A stretch of 28,987 nucleotides of DNA from a virus: IMG/VR virus record IMGVR_UViG_3300047297_000034, positions 1-28,987 of that record. One strand, given 5' to 3'. The notes under the pieces are model-generated. The model was not told the DNA's origin. It did not search any database and saw nothing but the letters and a program-made list of their open reading frames with translations. Positions 4,616 to 13,781 of the stretch are shown piece after piece; position 1 is the first letter of the stretch; each line of letters starts with the position of its first letter. The position numbers and the translations under genes are program-made.

Positions 4616-6319
4616 ACCGCCAATTCCTGTCGTATCTTCTTCTTGACCAAACAAGCCAGAGCCTAAAGGTAACGCAGGAGCTGCTGCAAACATCTCTGGC
4701 TTAAACTTCTTAAACAACTCTTTACGCTGTTCTGGTGTTGAATAGTAGTAAAGGTCTTGAAGTCCCTGACTTCTCAAGTAATCAATAGACTGTTGTGGTG
4801 CGCCTTCTGGAACTATTGCTCCTTTGAACTCACCAACTTGAACTGCTCTTTGAGGCTTGATCTCAAAATATTCTGTTGGCATTTCACGCAGTTTGTTCAT
4901 AAACACTTGAACATCAGCTTTTAATGACTCTGGAACATCCTTATACAGTTTGTCCAACAGATTCACATTGCGTGTCTGACCGATTTCATACAAAGCATTT
5001 TGAGGCTCATAACTGTAACCACCAGTCCCCTCTAGCTTCCCAAGTCTAGACGTAATGTCATTAAATGCAGATTCGACTTGTTTCTTTATCGGCTCAAACT
5101 TTTCACTTGTAATGATGTTTTCGCGAGCTGCTTTGACTTGATTCAATGTCTTAAATTTTGGTGTTGCAACAGCACGAATGTTAGGAACGCCATAGAAGAA
5201 CCCTTCTTCACCAGCTCCACCCTTCATCTCTTTCACAAAGTTTTCTAATGTCGCTGGCGCGTAACGACGATTTCCTTGGTATGTGTAACCCTTGAATAAT
5301 TTTTCTTTTATGTCAACACCAGAATCAGGCAATGATTTTTCAAACTTAGTTAGCCAATCAGAGTATTGACCACCAAGATTATTTACGCTTTCAGACAAAG
5401 CAGAACTGTATCTCCAAGGCTCATCCTTAAAGTCTTCAATGTTAGGCAAGCCATAACCTTCGTCTTTAAGAAACTTTGCTTTCAAAACATCAGAATATCT
5501 ACGGTCTTCCCAATTGTTTATCAGTTTGTCTACGCTATATGCGCCATCTGGAATTTCAGAAGCAATTCCAGACAATTGTTTCTCAAGTGCCTTCTTGCTC
5601 TTCGGGTCAATCTGATAATCTATTTTTGGTGCTCTTGCCGTATAAGCATCGAAGCCATAAACAGGATTCTTCGCAGATGGAACAGCCATCTCTCTTGAAC
5701 CAATCAATGAAATGTCTCCAAATCCCATCATTGGATTTTCAACATTAGAGATTGCCAAAGATGGAACAGGCATTCCACCTAGCTTTTCAACTCTAGCCAA
5801 CTTCTCTGGACTGATGTTATGGTGAACGATCATCTCCTGACCAGCAGGAACACCAGCAACAAACGACTCTCGTGTTGGTGCTAACAACCCACCAGCTTCA
5901 TCAACCATACGCATCGGCTGAGGCGTAATAGCAGCCAATGGACCACGACCATAGACCATTGCTTCATTCACGGCAGAACCAGCCAAGCGACCAGCACCAC
6001 GAGCCAAGTCAACAGGACCACGAGGGTTCATTGCAGCGCCAAGCTGCTCCATGCCAGCAGTCTCCATGCGTGGTGCAGACACACGAGGAATGTTGGACAG
6101 AATGCGCTCAGTCGTTGGTGCTGCTGGCATTTGCTGCAACAAGCCTTGCACGCTAGATGGCAAGCGTGGTGTGATGTACTCACGCGCCAAGGCGTTCACA
6201 TCACCAAGCAAGCCAACAGGAGCAACCACAAACCCTCGTCCTAATGACTCAAGGTTGCTCAATGAGCCTCTGAAAGCGTCTGCCAATAAGCTGTCTGAGT
6301 AAGGGTTTTGCGTTGCCAT
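4601..6319 (-). CDS. Probable ejected virion protein with polyvalent-type effector domain
   Basis: A 572-residue last gene of the late operon. Residues 1-about 160 (DAFRGSLSNLESLGRGFVVA, Gly/Ala/Pro-rich) resemble the linker parts of phage internal proteins. Residues about 163-235 hold VHHNIS, MPVPSLAIS, GFGDISLIGSR and VYGFDAYTARAPK, a pattern I associate with domains found in very large phage and conjugative-element polyvalent proteins. Residues 235-540 are charged and helical with no recognised catalytic motif. The DNA for the N-terminal part is GC-rich (36 of 60 at 6001-6060), while the later part is AT-rich (18 of 60 at 5281-5340), which suggests a joined-on module. Start ATG with AAGGA upstream. 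Confidence 0.65.
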   Translation of the reverse strand: MATQNPYSDSLLADAFRGSLSNLESLGRGFVVAPVGLLGDVNALAREYITPRLPSSVQGLLQQMPAAPTTERILSNIPRVSAPRMETAGMEQLGAAMNPRGPVDLARGAGRLAGSAVNEAMVYGRGPLAAITPQPMRMVDEAGGLLAPTRESFVAGVPAGQEMIVHHNISPEKLARVEKLGGMPVPSLAISNVENPMMGFGDISLIGSREMAVPSAKNPVYGFDAYTARAPKIDYQIDPKSKKALEKQLSGIASEIPDGAYSVDKLINNWEDRRYSDVLKAKFLKDEGYGLPNIEDFKDEPWRYSSALSESVNNLGGQYSDWLTKFEKSLPDSGVDIKEKLFKGYTYQGNRRYAPATLENFVKEMKGGAGEEGFFYGVPNIRAVATPKFKTLNQVKAARENIITSEKFEPIKKQVESAFNDITSRLGKLEGTGGYSYEPQNALYEIGQTRNVNLLDKLYKDVPESLKADVQVFMNKLREMPTEYFEIKPQRAVQVGEFKGAIVPEGAPQQSIDYLRSQGLQDLYYYSTPEQRKELFKKFKPEMFAAAPALPLGSGLFGQEEDTTGIGGLLGR

Positions 6320-6332
6320 GTTGTTATTGTCC

Positions 6333-8300
6333 TTATGGTCTGTTTGGAGCCATATTTGTTAGTTCAATTCTAGGTGTGCCAAGCAAACCACCTGAAATGT
6401 CACCGCCCTGACTACCTGCCGTGATAGCAGTAGCAGTTGGCAGCACTCGTCTTGCAGTTCCAAACATCTGAGCCACACGGTCTTGCAGTATCTTGGTTGC
6501 GCTTTGGTCTTTCAACGCATTAAGCACAAACTTAGGGTCTTCAGAGACAAGCACGCGAGCAACTTGTTCACGTTGAGCATCAGTCAATGCTGGAGTGGCT
6601 TTAGTCAAAGCCTTTTTTGTCACGTTAAAGATTGCAACGGGACTGCCACTTAATGCGCCAGAAATCTCTTCAGCAGAGATATTCATGCCAACACGGTTTG
6701 CGTTAAACAATGTTGGTGCAGTAGAAGAACCACCAAGGATTGCGGTAGCAGCACGCTGAGACTGAGATGCGCGACCAACTGTTTCAAGCATCTGGTCGAT
6801 CTGATCTTGCGGGAAGATTGTGCGAAGAATCTGACCCTCTTTAGAAGCAGGGTTTTCAATGTTTTGCATCATGGTCTTACCAGCACCAAGACTTGCTTTG
6901 TTGCGTAAGGCATCCATAACGCCAGCTCTGAAGGCTTTTGCAGCACCTTCGCTCTTAGCAGCCAAGTTCTCAAAGTCGTATTGAATCTCGTCAGCGCTCT
7001 TAGTGAACACCTTACGACCAGCATCAAATGACTCAGAAGCCAAACGATTGTCAGCAAAAGTCTGACGGGCATTTTTCAAGGCAAGAGAGGATGCGTCTAT
7101 TTGCTGACGCAAAGCGTTTTCAGCCTGACCAAGAGCCTCACCGACTGGACCTTTGCCCTGCGTATATGCAGCGCTCTTAGCGCCAGCAACGCCACGACGA
7201 ATGATCTCCATGTCCTCAAGAGTAGGCATTCTGTCCCATTTAACTTCACCGTCATCCATGACCCTGAAGAATGGCTTTTTACCAGTAGCAGCCTGATATG
7301 CTTCATTGATAGCCTTTCCAGACTCAGGAGTGCGTTTTAAGGCGTCAGAAGCAGCGTTAAGCATGTCATTATTGACGATGCCACCTTTGGCATAAGCGCC
7401 TGTGTATAGCTCTTTTTCAACCTTAGCAAGCTCTTTCTCGCCTAATCTGTATGACTTCAGAATGTTGCTATCTAAGTCACCAGCCAAACCTGTTTGCAGC
7501 TCATTCATGGCTTCTGCTCGTAGAGCTGGAGGACGTTTTGTCAAAGCCTCTTTCAATACTGTTGAAGCTCTACCACCACCACGAGCAAAGACACGCACAG
7601 AATCTTGCAGCGTTGCGTTCTCTGCCATGATCTCGCCACGAGCAACCTTGTCTACGATCTCATCAGCAGTCAAGCCCGTTTCGTCAGCCATTTTTTGAAT
7701 TTCAGTCTCAACGACCTTAGCGCCACGATCACCAACCCTGCGTCTTACGGTATCAATCAGACCGTTAAACAATATGCCAGTAGCTCTGACTGCTTGCTGT
7801 GCAATTGGTGCAAGTAATGAGCCTTCAACAGCACCTCCAACAGCACGCTTGCCACGCTCAACCAAACCGCCTTCACCACTAGCAGCACCAGTTACGGCTC
7901 CAGTTCCTGCACCCATAGCCATCAAACGACCGAGCTGAGGAGCCATAGTCGTAGCGCCAGCAACCAATGAACCGCCACCAGTAAACGGTGCTAATGCGGC
8001 AGCAGGTGCTAAAGCACCAGCCAACTCTGTGGATGTTGACTCGACTGGATATGCTTTTTGGTAAACCTTGAGCTTTTGCTGAATATTCCTCAGTTCGTCC
8101 TCAAACTTGGTTCCAAACATCTGAGAGCGAACCATAGCCTCGGCTTCATCAGCCGTGTTCATGGTTGCACCCTGAAGGAATTGACGCACACGCTGCGTCT
8201 CAGGAGCTGGCAGCTTGGACAGCAGGTCTATCTTTTCCTGTTGACTAATGCCATCAGGAAACTGAACTGGACCATAGCCTTCTACAAATTCAACGCCCAT
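6333..8300 (-). CDS. Large internal virion (ejection-type) protein
   Basis: A 655-residue protein. The N-terminal region has TMNTADEAEAMVRSQ and YQKAYPVESTSTELAG, a motif pair common in internal or ejection proteins of podoviruses. Residues about 93-145 are a long Ala/Gly-rich, weakly hydrophobic stretch (LAPAAALAPFTGGG, MAMGAGTGAVTGAASGEGG) that could cross a membrane after ejection. The rest is charged helix. It ends in a Gly-rich tail. It lies with three other proteins of this kind at the end of the late operon, as in T7-like and P22-like phages. Clear AAGGA Shine-Dalgarno. Function is inferred from composition and position. Confidence 0.65.
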   Translation of the reverse strand: MGVEFVEGYGPVQFPDGISQQEKIDLLSKLPAPETQRVRQFLQGATMNTADEAEAMVRSQMFGTKFEDELRNIQQKLKVYQKAYPVESTSTELAGALAPAAALAPFTGGGSLVAGATTMAPQLGRLMAMGAGTGAVTGAASGEGGLVERGKRAVGGAVEGSLLAPIAQQAVRATGILFNGLIDTVRRRVGDRGAKVVETEIQKMADETGLTADEIVDKVARGEIMAENATLQDSVRVFARGGGRASTVLKEALTKRPPALRAEAMNELQTGLAGDLDSNILKSYRLGEKELAKVEKELYTGAYAKGGIVNNDMLNAASDALKRTPESGKAINEAYQAATGKKPFFRVMDDGEVKWDRMPTLEDMEIIRRGVAGAKSAAYTQGKGPVGEALGQAENALRQQIDASSLALKNARQTFADNRLASESFDAGRKVFTKSADEIQYDFENLAAKSEGAAKAFRAGVMDALRNKASLGAGKTMMQNIENPASKEGQILRTIFPQDQIDQMLETVGRASQSQRAATAILGGSSTAPTLFNANRVGMNISAEEISGALSGSPVAIFNVTKKALTKATPALTDAQREQVARVLVSEDPKFVLNALKDQSATKILQDRVAQMFGTARRVLPTATAITAGSQGGDISGGLLGTPRIELTNMAPNRP

Positions 8301-8312
8301 GATTCATTCCTT

Positions 8313-9683
8313 TTATTTGTATTGCCACTTGCCATCAATTAAACGCCACATAGGTTGACCAGCAGCAGGTGCAACGGTACTGGCTTTCAATTGCTTTTCC
8401 ATCTCAGCTTTGCTAGTCAAGTCTGATGGCTTAACGTAAGGCTGGAAGATTGATTGAACTGCTGCTTGAGGCATGTATTGCTGCAATAACTGAGACTTAC
8501 GTTGTGCCTGACGGTTGTATGCGTCAATTGCCACGTTAGCTGAAGAGCGAGCCAAGTTAGCCAAGTCAAGACGGGCTTGCTCGCTACCAACACCACCAGC
8601 TTGAATCTTGTCCAAGTAGCCCTGCATACGGTCAGCAAGAGCTTGCATCTGTGCAGCAGACTGAGCTTCACCCTGCATCACAGCAGAGTTGGGGTCCATT
8701 GCCTTCAATGCCTTAATGAGCACACCATAGTCAGAGATACCACCCTGACCAGTAGTCACTAAGTCTTTAACAATGTTGTAGCTCTGCAAGATGTTCTCAA
8801 CTGGAGCACGATAGTTCTTATCCCAATCCTGTGCCGCTGTACTGATCTGCTCAGGCTTTAAGGCAGGGGCAAAACCACCTGCATAGGTAGGAGCACCGCC
8901 ACCAGCAGCAAGAGGTACTGGCTGGCTTACGGTTGCAGCACCAGACTTAACGTCTCTGCTAACCTTGCTTTGAGGTACTGGACCGCCCAATGGGTCATTC
9001 TTATTAACCCAAACCTTACCACCAGCAGGTGTTTCTGTCAGCTCATAATCAGGACGATAGATCACTTCTGGTTTACCTTGAGGGGACTTAAAGTAAACCG
9101 CATTAGGTTGCAAACCAGTTTGTGCAATTTCCTCTGGCGTCATTTGCTGATACTTCTCACCAGCAGCCTTAAAAGCGGCTCCAATAGCCTCAGAAGGCTT
9201 CATAAACGCCATCAGTCTACGTTGTTCAGGTGTTAAGTTGCCAAAGAATCCAGATGTAGGTGCAGCCGTAGGTGCAACGCCGCCAGCAACCTGAGTAGCG
9301 CCTTCAGCAGTAGGAGCTGCACCAGTTACGGCAGGAGCAACACCACCGCCAGCAATAGGCATCAAACCAGACTCGCCCAACATCAATTTACGCAATGATG
9401 TTTCCATCGCGGCTTCTTGTAGCTTTTGCTTCGCAAGCAAGTTAGCCACAGCACCCTGCTGCGCCTGAGCGTAACCAGTAGCACCAGCCTGTAAAGCGCC
9501 ACCAAGAGCCTGACCTAATGAAACAGGTCGAGTGCTTGGACCACCAGCCTGAAGCAAGGCTGAAGCAGCTTGCAGCATTGCTTGGTTTTGAATGCCTTGT
9601 GTCTGTGCAGGTGTCAGATACTCTTCGAGTCCTGAGCCACCCTGACCAAAGAGTAAACCGCCAAAGTCTTGCATTGTTGCCAT
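8313..9683 (-). CDS. Internal virion protein, Ala/Gly/Gln-rich
   Basis: A 456-residue protein. The N-terminal third is Ala/Gln/Gly-rich (NQAMLQAASALLQAGGPSTR, ALGGALQAGATGYAQAQQG), the middle is low complexity Ala/Pro/Gly, and the C-terminal region (about 280-430) is helical with DYGVLIKALKAMDPNSAV, QGEAQSAAQMQALADRMQGY and LDLANLARSSANVAIDAYNR. The last segment ends WRLIDGKWQYK, a small strand pair. The composition and location match virion core proteins loaded into the head. AAGGA lies ahead of the ATG. Confidence 0.65.
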   Translation of the reverse strand: MATMQDFGGLLFGQGGSGLEEYLTPAQTQGIQNQAMLQAASALLQAGGPSTRPVSLGQALGGALQAGATGYAQAQQGAVANLLAKQKLQEAAMETSLRKLMLGESGLMPIAGGGVAPAVTGAAPTAEGATQVAGGVAPTAAPTSGFFGNLTPEQRRLMAFMKPSEAIGAAFKAAGEKYQQMTPEEIAQTGLQPNAVYFKSPQGKPEVIYRPDYELTETPAGGKVWVNKNDPLGGPVPQSKVSRDVKSGAATVSQPVPLAAGGGAPTYAGGFAPALKPEQISTAAQDWDKNYRAPVENILQSYNIVKDLVTTGQGGISDYGVLIKALKAMDPNSAVMQGEAQSAAQMQALADRMQGYLDKIQAGGVGSEQARLDLANLARSSANVAIDAYNRQAQRKSQLLQQYMPQAAVQSIFQPYVKPSDLTSKAEMEKQLKASTVAPAAGQPMWRLIDGKWQYK

Positions 9684-9693
9684 GATGTATTCC

Positions 9694-10668
9694 TTAACCG
9701 ATTAATCCCAACAAGCCGCCAAGACCAGCACCGTAACCAGCATACTCAGGGTTTGCTTTGCCACCAATCAAGTTGCCCAACATACCGCCAGACAATGCAC
9801 CACCAAGAGCTGATGCTGATGTGTTGCGGTAAATAGGTGAAGTCTGTGAGCCGCCAATGTTTGCAGGTTGCAAGCTCAATGCAGCCTGACGAATGTTTTG
9901 CTGCTCCAAGCCAAGATTGCGTGCTGCATCGAGCTTTTGCTGCTCGTAAGCCTGACGTAATGCCTCTTGTTGCAATGCCAAGTTTTGAGCTTGTGTGAAG
10001 CCTTGCTGACGCAACTGAGCGCCTAAAGCACCAGACTGACGCAAGGCTGCTTCGTCTACCAATGCACGCTGCACAGCCTGACGCGAACCACCAAATGCTT
10101 TAGATGCTGTGGCTTGTGCGCCTTCTTGAGCCATTTGTGTCTGACGCTGACGCTCGATGTCGCCTAAAGCGTTTTGCACCACAGTCTCTTCGTAAGGGTT
10201 CATGTAGTTCTGAACCATGCCGAGGTTGTATTGTGGGAATTCAGCGAATTGACGCTGACCTAAGCCTGATGCAACACCACGAGCTTCTTCAAGATTGCGT
10301 AAGTAAGCAGCCTTCATCTCTGGGTCGATGGATGTAGTTGTGGTGCTCGATGTTGGCTTGTTGCCGCCAACTCCACCACCTAAAGCCAAAGCACCTGCGC
10401 CTAAGCCTAGCATTTGACCAGTTGATAGATTGCTCAAAATGCTTGGTGCGACACCAGCAGGATTAAAACCTCCACCAATGTCAATGTTGTCTGGTCCCAA
10501 TACGCTACCAACAGCAGCCGTACCGCCTAAACCTAAAGAACTTGCAATGGTAGGAGCCGCCAAATAAGCAGCACCACCAAGAAGAGCAGCTTTGCCAAGA
10601 TCAGAGTCAACTACATTGCCAACAAGATCGCCAACCCCACCAACCACATCGCTTACAACGCCACCCAT
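9694..10668 (-). CDS. Internal/DNA-transfer-type virion protein
   Basis: A 324-residue protein. The N-terminal 100 residues are Gly/Ala/Val-rich and weakly hydrophobic (VVSDVVGGVGDLVGNVVDSD, GAGALALGGGVGG). The centre carries YMNPYEETVVQNALGDIERQ ... GAQATASKAFGGSRQ, a signature of podoviral internal proteins annotated as DNA-transfer-like. A long Gln-rich helix follows (about 215-265), then a Gly-rich end. It probably forms part of the ejected channel or core. GGAG eight bases before the ATG. Confidence 0.7.
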   Translation of the reverse strand: MGGVVSDVVGGVGDLVGNVVDSDLGKAALLGGAAYLAAPTIASSLGLGGTAAVGSVLGPDNIDIGGGFNPAGVAPSILSNLSTGQMLGLGAGALALGGGVGGNKPTSSTTTTSIDPEMKAAYLRNLEEARGVASGLGQRQFAEFPQYNLGMVQNYMNPYEETVVQNALGDIERQRQTQMAQEGAQATASKAFGGSRQAVQRALVDEAALRQSGALGAQLRQQGFTQAQNLALQQEALRQAYEQQKLDAARNLGLEQQNIRQAALSLQPANIGGSQTSPIYRNTSASALGGALSGGMLGNLIGGKANPEYAGYGAGLGGLLGLIG

Positions 10669-10680
10669 ATCAGACTCCTT

Positions 10681-11019
10681 TTATTCCTTCGAGGAATAGA
10701 TGCTGGCTTTTGAGCCATCCAAACAAACTATTTCAGCCTTCTTTACCCACCGAAAAGTCTTTGCGAACTTCTCCAGCTTTGTGTTTGTCTCAGGTATCAG
10801 AGCAAACATAGGTCGGCTGACCAAACTCTCTAAACAAGTCAGGTCTGTTTTGTAGCGTCTTTTGGTGTCTGCGGTCCATCTCTTGATGTCCGAATGAAAC
10901 CATAAACGATTTTCAAACAGCTCCAAGTAGACCGTATAGTCATCGCGGATGATGACTGGGACTTTTCTTGTTTCTTCTTGCCTCAATTCTAAGCCTACGT
11001 CAAGCCTTTGGCACATCAC
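10681..11019 (-). CDS. Small conserved podophage protein between nozzle and core genes
   Basis: A 112-residue protein, with GTG at 11019 or ATG at 11016 as start. The GTG makes a 4-bp GTGA overlap with the upstream stop; the ATG makes TGATG. It is mixed alpha/beta: VIIRDDYTVYLELFENRLWF, a basic helix KRWTADTKRRYKTDL, then FALIPETNTKLEKFAKTFRW and a C-terminal strand pair ending IYSSKE. The second half recalls small GNAT-like proteins placed next to internal-protein genes in podoviruses (the T7 gp13 position), but I see no clear acetyl-CoA site. Role unknown, likely assembly related. Confidence 0.6.
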   Translation of the reverse strand: MMCQRLDVGLELRQEETRKVPVIIRDDYTVYLELFENRLWFHSDIKRWTADTKRRYKTDLTCLESLVSRPMFALIPETNTKLEKFAKTFRWVKKAEIVCLDGSKASIYSSKE

Positions 11020-12497
11020 CTCTGACCAGACGCCACAGCGTCAAGACGATTCACGCCTACACGCCAATCTGCCAACACAGCACCTGTGTAGCGAACCTTG
11101 ACCTGACGGGCAGAAAACCGCACATCTGTCGGCTGCGCTGCGGTATATGGACCATAAGTCGTTTCGTCAGAAGTCGGGTACATACGAGTTTTGAACGACA
11201 CCACAACCTCGCCTAGCGTCTGCTCATCTGGCAAAACCTGACGCACAGACATGATGTTGTCACCGTTACCGATCTGAACTGGTCCAGTCTCAGCATAAGG
11301 CGTTGCACCGTCATAGTTCCAGCCAACCTCGTGCTCGTAGACATAACCGTCAGAAGACACCATCAATGGGTCAAGGAAGACGCCTCGGTCAGTTCCAGCA
11401 GTCCGAGACATTGAGCCAATAGACCAATGACCTTCACGGTAGTTATAGGTCACATACGAGTCGTTTTCGTTGGATTGTGACGATGGGTAATACCAAGTCA
11501 ACTCGCCATACTTCGAGTTGTGAACCGCATAGACTTTAGAACATTGGTTGTAGTTCATGTTCTGGAAGACGTAATCGCCAACATCTGACACCAGAGGCTT
11601 GACGTAACCGTCATAAATCCAGAAGCCTGAACGAGACATCCAGATCGCAGCCGTGTCAATCGCGCCAACAGCCTGAGACGAGATCACTCCACAGCCTGAA
11701 CCTGCCTTCTCAAACGAGTAGACATAAGGCAAACCAATGTAGGTCGAGACATGGACGTCAACGTCAGTAAACAGCAAGTTAATGCCCCTGACACGCTTTC
11801 CTGTCTTTAAGGAGCCAACTGTTTGCAGCTCGAAGTCACCAGCTTGATTGGTGGCTGCTGGCGTCCAGACTGTATTGTTCTCTTGATCGCACCAAGCAAC
11901 CTTGCGAGGGTTTCCACTAGCACCTAAAGCAAAGACAAAGCGTTCAGCCGTGGTCATCACGGCAGCGCATGAAGTAGGTGCGTTGGTAATGGCTGCTGCT
12001 AATGTTGGCGTTGAGAAGCCCAACTGCCACTCGTAGAGCTTGCCATCAGCAGACGAGCAACCAACCAAATACTCACCCCAAGTGTCTAAAGTCCAAGTGG
12101 TTGCAGGGGTCACAGAACCGTTGTCTGGACGCGCCACACCGAAGGCATAAGACCCATAAGTCGAATACCCATAACCTGTCTTCGTGGCAGCGTCAGCAAT
12201 GCCAGATGTGAAGCCTGAAGGTGTGATGTCCTTCAATGTTCCAGCCTCGTTCATAACGTAGAGCTTTGAGTGCGTACCAGCAGCAATCCAACGACTTGCA
12301 GAGTTATCCCGCCAAGTAATCAAGCCACGGCATGAGCCTGTCATTTGGCTGCTCGACTTCTTGCGCCACCCGCCAATAGGTCGCAAAGTTCCCTCAAACC
12401 AGCGAACTAGGTTCGAGTCAAAGTAACGCCCTTGAGACTGATATTCAGTCCCGTTACGGTAAACACCAGCAGGGATTTTGAGAGGAATGAGTGCCAT
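11016..12497 (-). CDS. Tail nozzle-like protein (beta-propeller)
   Basis: A 493-residue protein, strand rich throughout, starting MALIPLKIPAGVYRNGTEYQ and then VRWFEGTLRPIGGW. Repeated blades can be followed: GLITWRDNSASRWIAAGTHS, GEYLVGCSSADGKLYEWQLG, ERFVFALGASGNPRKVAWCD, AAIWMSRSGFWIYDGY and GVFLDPLMVSSDGYVYEHEVG. This matches the propeller-bearing tail proteins of short-tailed phages (T7 gp12 and P22 gp10 roles). It presumably caps the adaptor and forms the lower tail tube. The family name is inferred from fold and gene order; conservation of the N-terminus in other phages is from memory. Confidence 0.65.
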   Translation of the reverse strand: MALIPLKIPAGVYRNGTEYQSQGRYFDSNLVRWFEGTLRPIGGWRKKSSSQMTGSCRGLITWRDNSASRWIAAGTHSKLYVMNEAGTLKDITPSGFTSGIADAATKTGYGYSTYGSYAFGVARPDNGSVTPATTWTLDTWGEYLVGCSSADGKLYEWQLGFSTPTLAAAITNAPTSCAAVMTTAERFVFALGASGNPRKVAWCDQENNTVWTPAATNQAGDFELQTVGSLKTGKRVRGINLLFTDVDVHVSTYIGLPYVYSFEKAGSGCGVISSQAVGAIDTAAIWMSRSGFWIYDGYVKPLVSDVGDYVFQNMNYNQCSKVYAVHNSKYGELTWYYPSSQSNENDSYVTYNYREGHWSIGSMSRTAGTDRGVFLDPLMVSSDGYVYEHEVGWNYDGATPYAETGPVQIGNGDNIMSVRQVLPDEQTLGEVVVSFKTRMYPTSDETTYGPYTAAQPTDVRFSARQVKVRYTGAVLADWRVGVNRLDAVASGQR

Positions 12498-12504
12498 AGG
12501 TCAA

Positions 12505-13161
12505 TTATGCTGAAAGATTGGACACAAAGGTAAGTGTGGCAATGATCGAAGGCACAGACGGTCTTGTTGGAGATGTGCTTGTGCCGTAAGCCTCAATTGA
12601 GACACCTACGTCTGAAGGGTTCCACATTATTTCAATGTAGTCACCAGACAGCATGTCCACATAGAAGTTCATCGCGGCAATCATGTGAGACGGGTCGCCT
12701 GAACTTTTACGGGCTTGCATACCGTATCGGCTGTTGGATTTGTCAATATTAGTACCGTTTTTGCGATACCAAATATCAACGCTTTGAGAGTCGTTTGTCG
12801 TGTTCTTGAACTGGATGCTGTACTCAAGGTTGTACAGCCCATCCTGAGAGACATTCAGCCGTGAGCTGTTGGAAAGCGTCACGCCATTGCTGAAGTCTGT
12901 CGTGTCAAACGTGATGGCATAGGCAGTCGTGGTGTCGGCTGCTGCCTGATCTGTGGAGTCTTGGAAAGCCCCGTAAGGCTTATTGATGTACTTACCGCCT
13001 CGTGGTCCTAGCAACGCCTGAAAGACGTTTCTGATGCGTAGGAAGAAGGTTCTTAGGGCTGCATTGGTCTGCGCTACGGTCAAACGCTCATACCTGTCCT
13101 GCGGATTGGGCAGGTCAGGTACTGGTGGAGTATCTAACTGTTGATCGAGGTTTGTAGCCAT
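12505..13161 (-). CDS. Virion fibre protein with C1q/TNF-like jelly-roll domain
   Basis: A 218-residue protein. Residues 1-60 are a helical N-terminus (YERLTVAQTNAALRTFFLRI RNVFQALLGPRGG when read through). From about residue 63 it is a beta-sandwich: PYGAFQDSTDQ, TTAYAITFDTTDFSNGVTL, SRLNVSQDGLYNLEYSIQF, NDSQSVDIWYRKNGTNI, and FYVDMLSGDYIEIMWNPSDV. This order of strands and the G-Y-Y/F pattern is typical of C1q-like trimeric heads on phage head or tail fibres. It likely trimerises and binds a surface ligand. Position between lysis and nozzle genes does not decide head or tail. Confidence 0.7.
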   Translation of the reverse strand: MATNLDQQLDTPPVPDLPNPQDRYERLTVAQTNAALRTFFLRIRNVFQALLGPRGGKYINKPYGAFQDSTDQAAADTTTAYAITFDTTDFSNGVTLSNSSRLNVSQDGLYNLEYSIQFKNTTNDSQSVDIWYRKNGTNIDKSNSRYGMQARKSSGDPSHMIAAMNFYVDMLSGDYIEIMWNPSDVGVSIEAYGTSTSPTRPSVPSIIATLTFVSNLSA

Positions 13162-13181
13162 AGACCATATTTTCGCTGAAA

Positions 13182-13781
13182 TCAGGCACTTAAAGCAGCC
13201 AATGCTTCTTCGGTGTGTTTGATGCGGTCATTCAAGCCAATAGTGCCGCCATTGATCTTCTTGGTAAGTCCGACCCAATCAGCAGCCTCAGCCAACTGGT
13301 TACAGCCATGAGTAGACCAAAACCATCCAGCCGTTAGAGCTGCATACTTTGGCGTTGCCACTAGGTCAGGTTCCATGACGAAATCAACGCCCAAGGCTTT
13401 GCCAGCATGGAAGTAGTTGGAGTGACCAGTCAACTGGATACAGCCACGACCACGAAACCTATACCCGTCACCTGACGCTTCATCACGGTTTCCCATACGA
13501 CCGCTGTAAACCATGTTGGCGATGCGTCTAGGATTTTTTTCGTATTGCTTTGCGAACTCTAAGGTAGGAAAACGCTTAGACCAGAGCTTCATCAAAGTCT
13601 CAGCTCTATACTGCAAGTTCTCCTCAAGGATGCGAAAGTTTCCGCATTCGTGTCCACATTGCCCAATGAAGGCTGCTTGCTGTCGTGGTGTGGAAATACC
13701 AAAGCGCTCGAATGTGCCGTTAAGAGCATCAACCCATTGATCGCCAATATGAAGACGCTTCAGTTGTTCAGCGTTGACCAT
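13182..13781 (-). CDS. Endolysin, glycoside hydrolase family 19
   Basis: A 199-residue single-domain enzyme, the usual length for phage GH19 lysins. It cleaves the glycan strands of peptidoglycan. AAFIGQCGHECGNF carries the general acid Glu45; the second acidic pair is in ILEENLQY (53-54). Other family marks are MVYSGRMGNRDEASGDGYRF and GRGCIQLTGHSNY, then AGWFWSTHGCN. There is no signal peptide, so it needs a holin to reach the wall. The start overlaps the end of the Rz-like gene by 14 bp, giving a tight lysis unit. Confidence 0.92.
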   Translation of the reverse strand: MVNAEQLKRLHIGDQWVDALNGTFERFGISTPRQQAAFIGQCGHECGNFRILEENLQYRAETLMKLWSKRFPTLEFAKQYEKNPRRIANMVYSGRMGNRDEASGDGYRFRGRGCIQLTGHSNYFHAGKALGVDFVMEPDLVATPKYAALTAGWFWSTHGCNQLAEAADWVGLTKKINGGTIGLNDRIKHTEEALAALSA

